Positions 8,177 to 16,841 are shown, counted from the first letter of the stretch. The stretch is DNA of 64,000 bases from Tistrella mobilis KA081020-065 (GCF_000264455.2 NC_017966.1:1-64000); one strand, 5' to 3'. The notes: generated from the letters alone by a model not told the origin. A program made the numbers and translations.

Positions 8177-8989
8177 TCAGAGTTCGGTGGAGGAGAGGAC
8201 GTTGTAGACGCGGCCGGTTGCATCGGTCTTCAGACCGGCCATGAGGTCGCTATAGGTCAGGCCTTCGGGCAGGACGTTGTTCGATGCGCCGAAGATCGCC
8301 GGCTGCTGTGCGGCATTGAGCAGCACGCCCCGCCCGGCAGTGCTGCGGGTGATGGTGCTGCCGTAGATCTGCAGCCACATGCTGGCGGTGCCGGAGCTGC
8401 GGTTAACGAACGACGTCGTGCCGAGCGTGATGTCGCAGAACAGCACCCCGACCAGGGCCCCCATCATATCGATGCGGCGGACCAGGCCATCGGACGGCAC
8501 CGTCTCCAGATCGGCGGGGGTCGCCGTTTCCAACGCGCAGTAGACGAAGGAGACCGATGCATCCTGAACATAGAAGCCATAGACTTCGTTCTCATCTGCG
8601 CTGAGCCGCTGACGGATGATCGGCCTGTTGCCGGTCGTCAGGTTGGCCTGAGAACGGAACTGGATCGTCTTCCTGCGCAGATAGATGTCCGCATCGATAT
8701 CGTAAACATGCGGCGCAGCCGCCAGATAGATGATCCCGTGACCACCCACCGGCACGGCATCACAGGCGGCTTTAAGAGTGCGGAAGGGCTGGCTGCTGCT
8801 GGTCCCGGAATTGGTGTCGGCACCGGTTGCGGCATTCAGATAGTAGGTCTTCGAATTGTTCGGGATCGCGTTCAGCGCATTGGCGACCGACTGGTCGATC
8901 GTCTGCGCCTTGGTGCGATAGGTCTCGTAGAGCGAGTCGACTTTGCCCGTCAGGGCGGCGATCTCGGTTTCGAGGGCGGTGAAGGCCAT
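8177..8989 (-). CDS. Second tail fibre/tailspike, beta-helix-like
   Basis: A 270-residue protein. Residues 1-45 look like a short helical trimerisation segment (LETEIAALTGKVDSLYETYR). They are followed by TYYLNAATGADTNSGTSSSQ and PFRTLKAACDAVP, the common opening of phage right-handed beta-helix (pectate-lyase-like) spikes. The rest is strand-rich and Ser/Thr/Asn-rich. It probably binds or cuts a cell-surface glycan and sets target specificity. No catalytic residues can be assigned. It follows the gpH-like fibre by three bases, so a two-fibre arrangement is likely. Confidence 0.65.
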   Translation of the reverse strand: MAFTALETEIAALTGKVDSLYETYRTKAQTIDQSVANALNAIPNNSKTYYLNAATGADTNSGTSSSQPFRTLKAACDAVPVGGHGIIYLAAAPHVYDIDADIYLRRKTIQFRSQANLTTGNRPIIRQRLSADENEVYGFYVQDASVSFVYCALETATPADLETVPSDGLVRRIDMMGALVGVLFCDITLGTTSFVNRSSGTASMWLQIYGSTITRSTAGRGVLLNAAQQPAIFGASNNVLPEGLTYSDLMAGLKTDATGRVYNVLSSTEL

Positions 8990-8992
8990 CGA

Positions 8993-11125
8993 TCAGGCTC
9001 CTTCGGCAAAGCGGGCCATTGCCTCGATATAGGCAGGCGACCCTTCGTGGTAGACGGGGTGGACGGGGTAGCGGGTGCGGATCAGGGTGGTGCCGCCACC
9101 GTCCTTCGACACAGGTGGCAGGAAGACCCGGACACCGCTGGCACGGACCGCGCGGGTGGTACCGTCGGCATCCAGGGCGAAGCGTGCGCCGGCGCTGGTG
9201 TCGGCGTCGTCGCCCGCGGTTTCGCCCTGGAACAGGCTATCGGGCGTGAACCAGTTGACGCTGGCGGCACGATAGCCGTTGTAGGGGGAAGCCTCGGTGC
9301 CGGCACCGGTGATGGTGGTCTGTTCGGGGATGCCGTAGGGGTTCCAGCTCTCCAGCGGCGTGCGCAGGATCAACTCCAGCGGGATCGCCCAGCTCGCCCG
9401 ATAGGTGCGGCCGTCGCGCTCGAAGCCCGAGACGCGTTCCTGCGTGGTCAGGGCGGCCCAGAGGGTGGGATCGTTGAAGCCGCGGTGGAAACCGGTGCGC
9501 CCTGACGCATCCGGCACGCTCAGGCTGGCACGCCGGCTGTAATAGGCGGCGTTCAGCGTGGTGCCGGCGCTCCAGCCGGTGATCTGCTTCCACTCACTGT
9601 CTTCGAAATACTCTTCCAGCAGGCTGGCGCCGGCACCATCGAGCCCCGGAATCTTCTCCATCCAGGTGTCGGGGGTCTTCAGCGCGAAACGGGCATAGCG
9701 GCTTCCCTCCACATCCGCCGGCACTTCGCTGCGCATCCGGGTCGGCACATCGTCGACGAAGGCGACCATGTCCGAAATCTTGTGATCCTTCAGCGTCGAG
9801 ACGGTGCGGGTCAGGATGCGGTAGCGCAGCACAGCGATCTGAGGCCGGCCGCGGATCGACCGCACGGCCACCGGCACGAACGGGTTGTTCTCGGCCCGCA
9901 GCTTGGCACCGGTGGTGTCGATCATCTGGATGGTGTTCAGCAGCCCCGCCGCCGAGGTATCGTCGGCCTGGTGACGCGGGGAATAGAACGAGTCCGCCAC
10001 GCCGCCACTCTCGGGCAGCACCTCCCACCAGACCTCGGCATAGGCCAGGTCCCAGCGGAAATGCTGGGCGTCGGCATCGGCGATGCTGCCATCGGTCACC
10101 TTGTGCAGCAGGTTGCGCATCTTGGTGATCTGTTCGGCAGGCGTACCCGTCACCGACGCCGGCACCGTCACCGGATCCTGGCGACGCACCGCCAGATAGC
10201 CGCTGCCTTTCGCAGCCGGCGTGTTGTCGACATAGTCGTTATGGCGGGTGCGCAGGTACCAGCCGTTGACCACCATGCCGAGTTCCGCGAGGCCCATCAC
10301 GCCCGCCAGATTGGCGTGATCATGGGCGTTCAGCGCCGCATAGCCGATCGTGGTCGGCCGGTACCAGGGCTCTTCGCCGCGGCTGCGGATGTTGTACTGG
10401 CGGGTGACGATGATGCCGGACTGGCCGTTGGCGCGCAGCACTTCGGCCTGCGATTCGGCGGCCGATGCGGCCGAGAGCGCCAGGCTCGCCGCCAGTCGTT
10501 CGGTCGATGCGACCCGCTCGCCGACCTGCCGCTCCAGCAGCAGACGGTACTGTTCGGTTTCCTGGCCGATAAGGCGCAGCTGCTCCTTGATGTCGCGGAT
10601 CTCGGCATCCCGCTCCAGCCCCCGCCGGCCCTCGTCGGTGAAGGCGGCGCTGAGTGCCGTGGCGGCGGTGGCGCTTTCGGCGATCGCCGGCTCGATGGCA
10701 AGGTCCAGCGGCTGGCCCTGATCGACGATCTCGATCGCGCCCAGTGGCACGTCGGTGACCGTCAGCGTCAGGCCGAGCAGGAAGCGCACCGGCGCGGTCT
10801 TGTAGCCGAGCGCGCCGGAACTCATCGACCAGAGCCAGACCAGCGTGCCGTCTTCGGCGAAGAAGCCGACCTCGCGGATCCAGTATTCGCCGTCGTCGAC
10901 GATCGCCGCAGACAGCGCCAGCTGGTGATTCTGCGGGTCGACCTCGGCATGGGCGATCTCGACCCGCGCTTTTTCAGAGGTGAGGGCGGTGGCGGATGCA
11001 AGCGGCGTGTAGCCGGCATCGCCCACCGCGACATGGGTGATCTTCAGTTTCAGACCGGCCGTGTCGGCGTCGAGAATCGCCTGCTGGCCGGCGGTCGTGG
11101 TAACGACCTGGAGATTGGTGGTCAT
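8993..11125 (-). CDS. Tail fibre protein gpH-like (DUF3751 N-terminus)
   Basis: A 710-residue fibre. The first ~160 residues match the phage tail-collar fibre N-terminus that attaches to the baseplate: LKITHVAVGDAGYTPLASAT, then ARVEIAHAEVDPQNHQLALS and WIREVGFFAEDGTLVWLWS. A coiled-coil region follows (about residues 170-240, RDAEIRDIKEQLRLIGQETE). The long C-terminal part (about 250-710) is not one I recognise and is likely the receptor-binding region. I chose the ATG at 11125 because GAGAGGACG precedes it and the domain starts there; an in-frame start further up runs into gpI. Confidence 0.8.
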   Translation of the reverse strand: MTTNLQVVTTTAGQQAILDADTAGLKLKITHVAVGDAGYTPLASATALTSEKARVEIAHAEVDPQNHQLALSAAIVDDGEYWIREVGFFAEDGTLVWLWSMSSGALGYKTAPVRFLLGLTLTVTDVPLGAIEIVDQGQPLDLAIEPAIAESATAATALSAAFTDEGRRGLERDAEIRDIKEQLRLIGQETEQYRLLLERQVGERVASTERLAASLALSAASAAESQAEVLRANGQSGIIVTRQYNIRSRGEEPWYRPTTIGYAALNAHDHANLAGVMGLAELGMVVNGWYLRTRHNDYVDNTPAAKGSGYLAVRRQDPVTVPASVTGTPAEQITKMRNLLHKVTDGSIADADAQHFRWDLAYAEVWWEVLPESGGVADSFYSPRHQADDTSAAGLLNTIQMIDTTGAKLRAENNPFVPVAVRSIRGRPQIAVLRYRILTRTVSTLKDHKISDMVAFVDDVPTRMRSEVPADVEGSRYARFALKTPDTWMEKIPGLDGAGASLLEEYFEDSEWKQITGWSAGTTLNAAYYSRRASLSVPDASGRTGFHRGFNDPTLWAALTTQERVSGFERDGRTYRASWAIPLELILRTPLESWNPYGIPEQTTITGAGTEASPYNGYRAASVNWFTPDSLFQGETAGDDADTSAGARFALDADGTTRAVRASGVRVFLPPVSKDGGGTTLIRTRYPVHPVYHEGSPAYIEAMARFAEGA

Positions 11126-11138
11126 GAACGTCCTCTCG

Positions 11139-11987
11139 TCAGGATGCGGCCGCCATGGCGGTGGCAAGCACCACCGGGCGCCGGAGGATCGCGGCGGGAT
11201 ACAGGTGCAGGTCGACCTGTGCTTCGATGTCGGCCAAGGGGACCTCCGATCGGGTGTGGGCCAGGGCTGCCGGGCGGGTGAGGGCGGCACCGATCCGATG
11301 CACCGGCCCCGCCGCGGCAGAGAGATGGCGGAAGGGCACGGCGGCCGTTCCGTGGGTGAGGCTTGCCGGCCGTGTGAGCCGGGCGGCGACCGCCTGGCCG
11401 ACCCGCACCGATCCCCGGGGCTCCGGGGTGGCGGACAGGTCGTGCGACACCAGCGTCGAGCGGCGCATGGCGCCGCCGATTTGCGGTCCGGCGCCGAAAT
11501 CGGCGCCGATGCGCAGGTCGAAATGCACCCGGGCCGGTGCCGTGCGTTGCAGGATTTCGGTCAGATCGCGCGCCAGATCGTCTATCGTCCAGTCGGGGCC
11601 GCGATCGGCGTAGTCGTTGGCATAGGCATCGACCAGCACCGTGTAGGGCGCCCCCTCTACTCCCGGATCGAACCATTCTCTGAGCGAGATCCGGGTCTTG
11701 AGGGCGCTGAGCGCGGTGTGGACGGCGGCCGGGGTGCCGCGGGTGGCGCGGGTCTTCAGCATGCTGCGGATGACGTTGCGCTTGACCTCGGCCGGCCAGC
11801 CCGGGCGCCAGTAATCGACCCCCACCGCCCAGGCGAGCCACGGCAGCCGGTCCTCGGGGCAGGCATCCACATCCCAAAGCGGCTCGATCGGCACCGGCAC
11901 ATCGCCGATGCGGGCGAAACCCTCGTCCAGCCGCCGCTCCAGGCGGGTGGCGTTGGGCGGCATCAGGCCCTTGAAGCCGTCACTCAT
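11139..11987 (-). CDS. I: Baseplate protein gpI
   Basis: A 282-residue protein. The first ~190 residues match P2 gpI: LMPPNATRLERRLDEGFARI, PEDRLPWLAWAVGVDYWRPG and the conserved RATRGTPAAVHTALSALK. The C-terminal ~100 residues, rich in repeated 'LTRPA...LTH' phrases, extend past usual gpI and may contact the fibre. The ATG at 11987 overlaps the gpJ stop by eight bases. gpI works with gpJ in the baseplate wedge, and the order W-J-I-H matches P2. Confidence 0.88.
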   Translation of the reverse strand: MSDGFKGLMPPNATRLERRLDEGFARIGDVPVPIEPLWDVDACPEDRLPWLAWAVGVDYWRPGWPAEVKRNVIRSMLKTRATRGTPAAVHTALSALKTRISLREWFDPGVEGAPYTVLVDAYANDYADRGPDWTIDDLARDLTEILQRTAPARVHFDLRIGADFGAGPQIGGAMRRSTLVSHDLSATPEPRGSVRVGQAVAARLTRPASLTHGTAAVPFRHLSAAAGPVHRIGAALTRPAALAHTRSEVPLADIEAQVDLHLYPAAILRRPVVLATAMAAAS

Positions 11988-12876
11988 CGCCCACCGTCCC
12001 GCCATCGGCCGGATCGGTGTCCAGCGTCACCTCGATCGCCTCGCACCAGGCGGCCTCGTGGGCCTCGGGCAGCAGATCGCCTGCCGGTTCCAGCAGGCGG
12101 ACCCGTTCCACCCCGCCCTGATGCAGGGCCTGCATCAGGCCCGAAATCGCGACCGGCGTACCCAGCATCCGGCGGGCCTCGACATAGCGGGCGACCGATG
12201 CGGTGCCGTCGGCCATGATCACCTCGGCATCGGGCAGGCTGGTGATGGTCAGCTTTGCCACCACCCGGTAGGGCAGAATGCTTGCGGCGGCGACGCTCAC
12301 CCGGTCGGTCAGCGGCCGGACGGTCCGGTCGTTGGCGGCGTCGAGCACGGCATCGAGCAGGGCGGTCAGCCGTGCCTGATCTTCAGGCGTGCCCGACGGT
12401 CGCCATTCCGGCAGCACGGTCACCACCACATCTCCGGGTGCCGGAGAGGTCGCGATCGCATCGCGGATATCGACCGACACATCCAGTGCCCGGGCACGAT
12501 AGGCCGCGGCGGGGCCGGCCACCGACCAGCCGTCGGGCGTGGTCAGCACGCGGCTGCGCAGGCGGTCGTCGGTTTCATCGGCAATCCGCGACACGCCGTA
12601 AAGCGCCGCCAGATGATCCAGATCGGTGCCGGTCGCATAGGCCAGCATCACGCTCTGTGCTGCATCGTTCACCCGCTGGCGCAGCAGAAGCTCGCGATAG
12701 GCCACCACCTCCACCAGCTTGCGCAGAGGCTCGCTTTCCAGCTGCAAGGCGCCCTCCAGCGAGGGGCTTTTTTCCACGAGGTCGGCGATGATCTCGTCGC
12801 GGATGGCCTCGGCGGTCAGGGTTTCCACCACATCCGGCCGGGGCAGGCGCGACAGGTTGAGCGGCGCGTCGGTCAC
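11980..12876 (-). CDS. J: Baseplate assembly protein gpJ
   Basis: A 298-residue P2 gpJ family baseplate wedge protein. It begins LNLSRLPRPDVVETLTAEAI, the family start ('dlsqLp.P.vie'). It contains AYRELLLRQRVNDAAQSVML, ATGTDLDHLAALYGVSR and the conserved AAAYRARALDVSVDIRDA. Length is normal. It overlaps gpW by four bases (ATGA-type) and gpI by eight bases, so W, J and I are translationally coupled. Confidence 0.93.
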   Translation of the reverse strand: MTDAPLNLSRLPRPDVVETLTAEAIRDEIIADLVEKSPSLEGALQLESEPLRKLVEVVAYRELLLRQRVNDAAQSVMLAYATGTDLDHLAALYGVSRIADETDDRLRSRVLTTPDGWSVAGPAAAYRARALDVSVDIRDAIATSPAPGDVVVTVLPEWRPSGTPEDQARLTALLDAVLDAANDRTVRPLTDRVSVAAASILPYRVVAKLTITSLPDAEVIMADGTASVARYVEARRMLGTPVAISGLMQALHQGGVERVRLLEPAGDLLPEAHEAAWCEAIEVTLDTDPADGGTVGDE

Positions 12877-13256
12877 AGGATCAGTCCTTCAAGAACCAGG
12901 GGGCGGCCGTCGGGGCGGTAGACGGCGTCGATGGCGATCTCCAGCCGGCCGGTGGCAGCGTCGGCCGCGACCAGCCGGACCCGGTCGATCCGGATCCGCG
13001 GCTCCCAGCGCGCCAGCGCATCGGCGGTTTCTGCCGCCACATCAGCGGCGAGCGCCGCACCCAGCGGCCGGTCGATCAGCGCCGGCAGGTCGGATCCGTA
13101 ATCCCGCACCAGCACGCGGCTGCCCTTGGGTGTGGTCAGGATGTCGCGGATCGACTGGCGGACATGGTCCAGCCCGCCGAGTGGCCGGCCGGTGGCGCGC
13201 GAACTGCCACCGATGCCGCCGTCGGCGACGGCGGTCGCGAATGTGGTCAGGGTCAT
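12873..13256 (-). CDS. W: Baseplate protein gpW (gp25-like)
   Basis: A 127-residue lysozyme-related gp25/gpW baseplate protein without catalytic function. The segment LDHVRQSIRDILTTPKGSRV then LVRDYGSDLPALIDRPLG is the signature of the family. The ATG at 13256 was chosen because GGAGACTGACC lies just upstream and the start sits five bases after the PAAR gene. An earlier in-frame start would run into that gene. Confidence 0.9.
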   Translation of the reverse strand: MTLTTFATAVADGGIGGSSRATGRPLGGLDHVRQSIRDILTTPKGSRVLVRDYGSDLPALIDRPLGAALAADVAAETADALARWEPRIRIDRVRLVAADAATGRLEIAIDAVYRPDGRPLVLEGLIL

Positions 13257-13261
13257 GGCGG

Positions 13262-13555
13262 TCAGTCTCCGATCAGGATCCGGGCCTCGCCCTCGGCAAC
13301 CCGGCTGCCGCACGAGACCGGATCGTCGATCCGGCCGATCGCGCGGCCGCCGACCGTCAGACGCGGCGCACCGGCTGCAAGCACGCCGCCATGGGTTTCG
13401 GGAATGGCGGGGCAGGTATGGGCGGCGAAGGCATGGCCGACCAGGACGACCGGCCGGCCGCCCACGGTCAGCCGCGTCTCGCCTTCGATCGACGGGCGGC
13501 CCGGCCAGCAGCCATGGCCGGTGCAGGCATCGCCTTTCAGCGTCACGGGCGGCAT
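13262..13555 (-). CDS. PAAR-domain spike tip protein
   Basis: A 97-residue PAAR protein that caps the spike and binds a metal ion. Glycine-rich PAAR motifs include RLTVGGRPVVLVGHAF and RLTVGGRAIGRIDDPVSCGS. Possible metal ligands are the His/Cys in GHGCW, HTCP and VSCGS. The ATG at 13555 begins right after the spike gene (4-base gap). A separate PAAR gene is not present in P2 itself, where gpV carries its own tip, but it is common in other contractile systems. Confidence 0.85.
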   Translation of the reverse strand: MPPVTLKGDACTGHGCWPGRPSIEGETRLTVGGRPVVLVGHAFAAHTCPAIPETHGGVLAAGAPRLTVGGRAIGRIDDPVSCGSRVAEGEARILIGD

Positions 13556-13559
13556 GGGG

Positions 13560-14012
13560 TCAGCCTCCTTCCAGAAGCCGGATCGCCTGGGCGTCGACAT
13601 GAATGGTGCCGCCGGCCCGGATCACCAGATCCCCGGGAAGGTCGATCACCACCCGTTTCGCCGCCCGGTCGACCGTGACACTCGACCCGTCGCCATGGAC
13701 GGTGCGGTGGATATCGGCCGAGGCTGCCGGTGCCGGTGCGCCGGTCGAATAAAGCGCGGGCAGGATCACCCCCAGCCCCGGCTCGCCTTCAGGACAGAGC
13801 AGCACCACGGCCTCGCCGGGTTCCGGTGCCCACCAGCTGCGATCACCGCCGGCGCGGGTGGTGATCCAGGGCAGCCAGGCGGTCAAAAGCTCACCCGACC
13901 GGACGCGGGCGCGGGCATTGGCGGGGTCGGTCTCGGCGATCACCCCGCGGCGGAGCAGGTTGACGAGCCGGCGTTCCAGCTCGCTCACTCGGAAAGCGAG
14001 ATCCGGGCTCAT
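13560..14012 (-). CDS. V: Phage baseplate spike protein gpV
   Basis: A 150-residue gpV-like spike. The N-terminal OB-fold segment is IAETDPANARARVRSGELLT then WLPWITTRAGGDRSWWAPEP and GEAVVLLCPEGEPGLGVILP, the family hallmark. The C-terminal part (IHVDAQAIRLLEGG) is short and lacks the terminal His-x-His metal tip of P2 gpV. The separate PAAR protein next door probably takes that role. The start at 14012 overlaps the upstream stop by four bases. Confidence 0.9.
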   Translation of the reverse strand: MSPDLAFRVSELERRLVNLLRRGVIAETDPANARARVRSGELLTAWLPWITTRAGGDRSWWAPEPGEAVVLLCPEGEPGLGVILPALYSTGAPAPAASADIHRTVHGDGSSVTVDRAAKRVVIDLPGDLVIRAGGTIHVDAQAIRLLEGG

Positions 14013-14632
14013 GGCTGGCCTCCGCCTGCATCCGGATCGTCCAGGCCGGTCACCGGCACGTAGTCCGCGACGTGATCGGGGCCGATCCGCGGAGCGAAGC
14101 CCGCCAGAATCTCCGTCGGCAATGGGTCGACCGGCTCGGCCGGTGCCTCGCCCAGCACCACCTCCTGCAGCCATTCGACCCGCCAGAGGCAGATGGCTGG
14201 ATCCGCAGCCGGGGGCGTGTACAGACCGGCGGCAACGTCATGCGGGGCACCGGGTGCCGGCTCGTCGTCTTCCGCAACACCGGCCGGATCGGCCAGCGGG
14301 GCGGCGAGCGGCAGGCGGCCCGTGACCGCTTCGACCAGATCCAGCGCAGCCCGATCGCGATCGCCGGCGTCGTCATGCCGGGTGGCGATCCAGGCGGCCA
14401 GAGCCGCAGCATGGAGATGACGGCCGTCATCCATCATCCGGCCGCGGCCGAGGCCGGTGACGATCACCGTCACCAGTGCCTCGGTGCCGGCCGGCTCCGC
14501 GCCGATCAGCGCGGCTGCGACCGCGGCATCCACGGCACCGGGATGGGACCGGCAGACGGCAGCCTCGGGGAGCCAGGCGGCGATCAGCCCGGTCATCCGG
14601 TCGCGCAGCATCTGAAGACGTCGGGTGGACAT
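14009..14632 (-). CDS. Putative tail terminator / Mu gp37-like protein
   Basis: A 207-residue protein. The pattern is MLRDRMTGLIAAWLPEAAVC at the start, then a strand-rich middle (AAALAAWIATRHDDAGDRDR AALDLVEAVTG split over the line), then AAGLYTPPAADPAICLWRVE W. This resembles Mu gp37 / DUF1834 tail proteins, which pair a 'Rd.L..ll' start with a 'nLys...d..GvalW.v.w.q' end. The position, first in the structural operon before the spike, fits a tail-end protein such as P2 gpR/gpS. The start at 14632 is preceded by GAGGAA. The assignment rests on pattern and place, so confidence is moderate. Confidence 0.55.
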   Translation of the reverse strand: MSTRRLQMLRDRMTGLIAAWLPEAAVCRSHPGAVDAAVAAALIGAEPAGTEALVTVIVTGLGRGRMMDDGRHLHAAALAAWIATRHDDAGDRDRAALDLVEAVTGRLPLAAPLADPAGVAEDDEPAPGAPHDVAAGLYTPPAADPAICLWRVEWLQEVVLGEAPAEPVDPLPTEILAGFAPRIGPDHVADYVPVTGLDDPDAGGGQP

Positions 14633-14815
14633 GTGGGGCCGTTCCTCGTCGAAGGAGCCGGGACACCGGTCTTCCGGTGCCCCGCTTTGCCCGGCGGACC
14701 GGCCGGATACGCGGCCGGCCTGCCGGGGTGACGAGGGGGATGATGGCCCGGAACCGGCGCCGGGCATGCGCTGTACCGGTTCAGGTGAAATGCGACCGCA
14801 TGGCGCTGCCGGTGA

Positions 14816-15188
14816 TCAGGCCCCGGCGCGCCGTGCGGCCCGAACGGCCGCCCGGCAGGCATAGACCCAGCGTTCGGTCACGCCGAAGCGGCGCGCCACC
14901 GCATGCGCCGGGCCTGCGGCGTCGCCGATCAGGCGGCGGCGATCGGCCCGGTTTGTCGGGTGGCGCGGCAGGGTCAGATGGCCGGGACCGAAGGCGTCGC
15001 AGAACCGGGTCGCGGCCTCGGGCCCGATCAGGGCCGACAGCCAGTGGCCCCCGGTCCAGGCGCCCGGCGGACGGAATGTAGCGGCGGGTGCCGCCATAGC
15101 TGCCGATCAGCAGATCTGTGGCCTCGGCACCGATAAGCGCTGCGATGCGGGCTGCGCCTGGCTGGGTGGTCTCGGGTTCCGTGATCAT
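14816..15188 (-). pseudogene. Mor/C-like transcriptional activator, broken by one-base insertion
   Basis: Two overlapping frames together make one Mor-family-like protein. The N-terminal part (from ATG 15188) reads AARIAALIGAEATDLLIGSY then GGTRRYIPSAG. The C-terminal part, in the next frame, reads HWLSALIGPEAATRFCDAFG followed by the helix-turn-helix AVARRFGVTERWVYACRAAV. Removing one C from the C5 run at 15048-15052 (G5 on the coding strand) joins them into 123 residues. Mor/C proteins activate late phage promoters, so this was probably the tail-module regulator. It is either a recent loss-of-function mutation or a homopolymer read error. Confidence 0.75.
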
Positions 15189-15300
15189 GTCCGTGCTCCG
15201 GTTTTGTCGTCAGGTTCACGGGATGCGGCATAGCAGAGGCCGGAGCGGCGTCTCTACATACCCGGTGCTGCAACTGCCGGCCGGTTTGCGGCCGCAAACG

Positions 15301-15330
15301 AAAACCCCGCCATCCGATTGGATGGCGGGG
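15301..15330 (-). terminator. Rho-independent terminator of amtB
   Basis: A perfect 11-bp stem (CCCCGCCATCC / GGATGGCGGGG, 15305-15315 with 15320-15330) and a 4-base loop. On the minus strand it is followed by TTTT (15304-15301). It lies about 40 bases after the amtB stop. Confidence 0.9.
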
Positions 15331-15370
15331 GTCTGAGATCGTCCGACGGTCCCCTGTCGGGGCGGCGGGA

Positions 15371-16723
15371 TCAGCTGTGGTAGGCGGCCTCGCCGTGGCT
15401 GGACAGGTCCAGGCCCTCGCTCTCGGCTTCCTTGCTGACGCGCAGACCGACGATCAGGTCGACGATCTTGTAGAGGATCAGGCTGCCGATGCCCGACCAG
15501 GCGATGGTGACCAGCACGGCCAGGATCTGGGTCCAGACCTGGTCGGCCATGGTCACGCCGTCGGCATAGCCGATGCCGCCGAGCGACGCGCTGGTGAACA
15601 CGCCGGTGCCGACTGCGCCGATGATGCCGCCGATGCCGTGCACGCCGAACACGTCCAGGCTGTCGTCATAGCCCAGCTTGTTCTTCACCACGGTCACGAA
15701 GAAGTAGCAGATCGCCGAGGCGATGATGCCGAGCACGATCGCGCCCACCGGGCCGATCAGGCCGGCGGCCGGGGTGACGGCGACCAGGCCGGCGACGATG
15801 CCCGAGGCGGCGCCCAGCATCGAGGCCTTGCCGCGGGCGAGGCTTTCGATCACCACCCAGGCGACCAGCGCGCCGGCAGTGGCGGTGAAGGTGTTGATCA
15901 TGGCAAGGGCGGCACCGCCGGTGGCTTCCAGGTTGGAACCGGCGTTGAAGCCGAACCAGCCCACCCACAGGATCGAAGCACCGACCATGGTCAGCGTCAT
16001 CGAATGCGGGGCCATCATGTCACGGCCGAGACCGGTGCGCTTGCCGACCATGATGCAGCCTACCAGGCCCGCGATGCCGGCATTGATGTGCACGACCGTG
16101 CCGCCGGCGAAATCCAGCGCGCCCCAGGCGAAGAGCATGCCGTCCGAATCCCACACCATGTGGGCGATCGGGAAGTAGACGAAGGTGACCCACAGGATGA
16201 CGAACAGCACCACCGCCGTGAAGCGCATGCGCTCGGCGAAGGCGCCGACGATCAGTGCCGGGGTGATGCAGGCGAAGGTCATCTGGAAGCAGATGAACAC
16301 GTATTCCGGGATCACCACGCCGTCGGTGAAGGTGGCGGCGACGCTGTCCATGGTGACGCCGGCGAGGAAGGCCTTGTCGAGCCCGCCCCAGAACATGCTG
16401 GGGGCATCGCCGAAGGCCATCGAATAGCCCCAGAGCGTCCAGACGATGATCACCACGCCGGTGATCATGGTGCACTGCATCAGCACCGAGAGCATGTTCT
16501 TGGCGCGCACCAGGCCGCCATAGAACAGTGCCAGACCCGGCAGGATCATGAAGAGGACCAGGATGGTGGAGACCATCATCCAGGCGGTATCGCCCTTGTC
16601 CATCGTCACGGCGGCCTCGGTGGCCGCCTCTGCGGCTGCGGGTGCCGCATCCTGCGCCCAGGCCGGCAGCGCCGACAAGGCGAGGGCGGGCGCCGCAGCG
16701 AGTAGGGTTTTCAGGTGCTTCAT
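15371..16723 (-). CDS. amtB: Ammonium transporter AmtB
   Basis: A 450-residue inner-membrane ammonium channel. A Sec signal peptide (MKHLKTLLAAAPALALSALP then AWAQ) is followed by 11 hydrophobic segments. Landmarks include GDTAWMMVSTILVLFMILPG, LALFYGGLVRAKN, VGAFAERMRF and ALDFAGGTVVHINAGIAGLV, with the pore His there and in DVFGVHGIGG. The start at 16723 has AGGGG upstream. Unlike most genomes, no glnK lies next to it here. A sigma-54-type promoter about 100 bases upstream implies induction by nitrogen limitation through NtrC. Confidence 0.96.
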   Translation of the reverse strand: MKHLKTLLAAAPALALSALPAWAQDAAPAAAEAATEAAVTMDKGDTAWMMVSTILVLFMILPGLALFYGGLVRAKNMLSVLMQCTMITGVVIIVWTLWGYSMAFGDAPSMFWGGLDKAFLAGVTMDSVAATFTDGVVIPEYVFICFQMTFACITPALIVGAFAERMRFTAVVLFVILWVTFVYFPIAHMVWDSDGMLFAWGALDFAGGTVVHINAGIAGLVGCIMVGKRTGLGRDMMAPHSMTLTMVGASILWVGWFGFNAGSNLEATGGAALAMINTFTATAGALVAWVVIESLARGKASMLGAASGIVAGLVAVTPAAGLIGPVGAIVLGIIASAICYFFVTVVKNKLGYDDSLDVFGVHGIGGIIGAVGTGVFTSASLGGIGYADGVTMADQVWTQILAVLVTIAWSGIGSLILYKIVDLIVGLRVSKEAESEGLDLSSHGEAAYHS

Positions 16724-16826
16724 TACTATCCCCTGGTCCTCGAGGAACTGCATGACTGCGAAGCGGTCGAAAGTCGGTCTTCATCGGCGGGCCGGTGAGG
16801 CCCGGACGCGGCCACCGCCCCATAAG

Positions 16827-16841
16827 GCAAACTTCGCGCCA
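16827..16841 (-). promoter_or_regulatory. Sigma-54 promoter of amtB
   Basis: The minus strand reads TGGCGCGAAGTTTGC. It matches TGGCACG-N4-TTGC with the exact -24/-12 spacing and one mismatch. The predicted start is near 16815, giving a 5' leader of about 90 bases. This is the usual control of ammonium transporters in proteobacteria. Confidence 0.8.

Larger units (their letters stand above)
1204..15188 (-). mobile_element. P2-like contractile tail module (tailocin or domesticated prophage tail)
   Basis: About 14 kb of minus-strand genes encode a whole P2-type contractile tail: regulator, tail terminator, V, PAAR, W, J, I, H and a second fibre, fibre chaperone, FI, FII, E/E', T, U, X, D. Genes are tightly packed and several overlap by ATGA. 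No portal, terminase, capsid, scaffold, integrase, replication, holin or endolysin gene is visible between the alcohol dehydrogenase and amtB, and both flanks are ordinary chromosomal genes. This is the pattern of an R-type tailocin or a domesticated tail. The missing lysis cassette is unusual, since R-pyocin clusters carry one; release would need lysis genes elsewhere. I see no attachment-site repeat at the ends. Confidence 0.8.
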
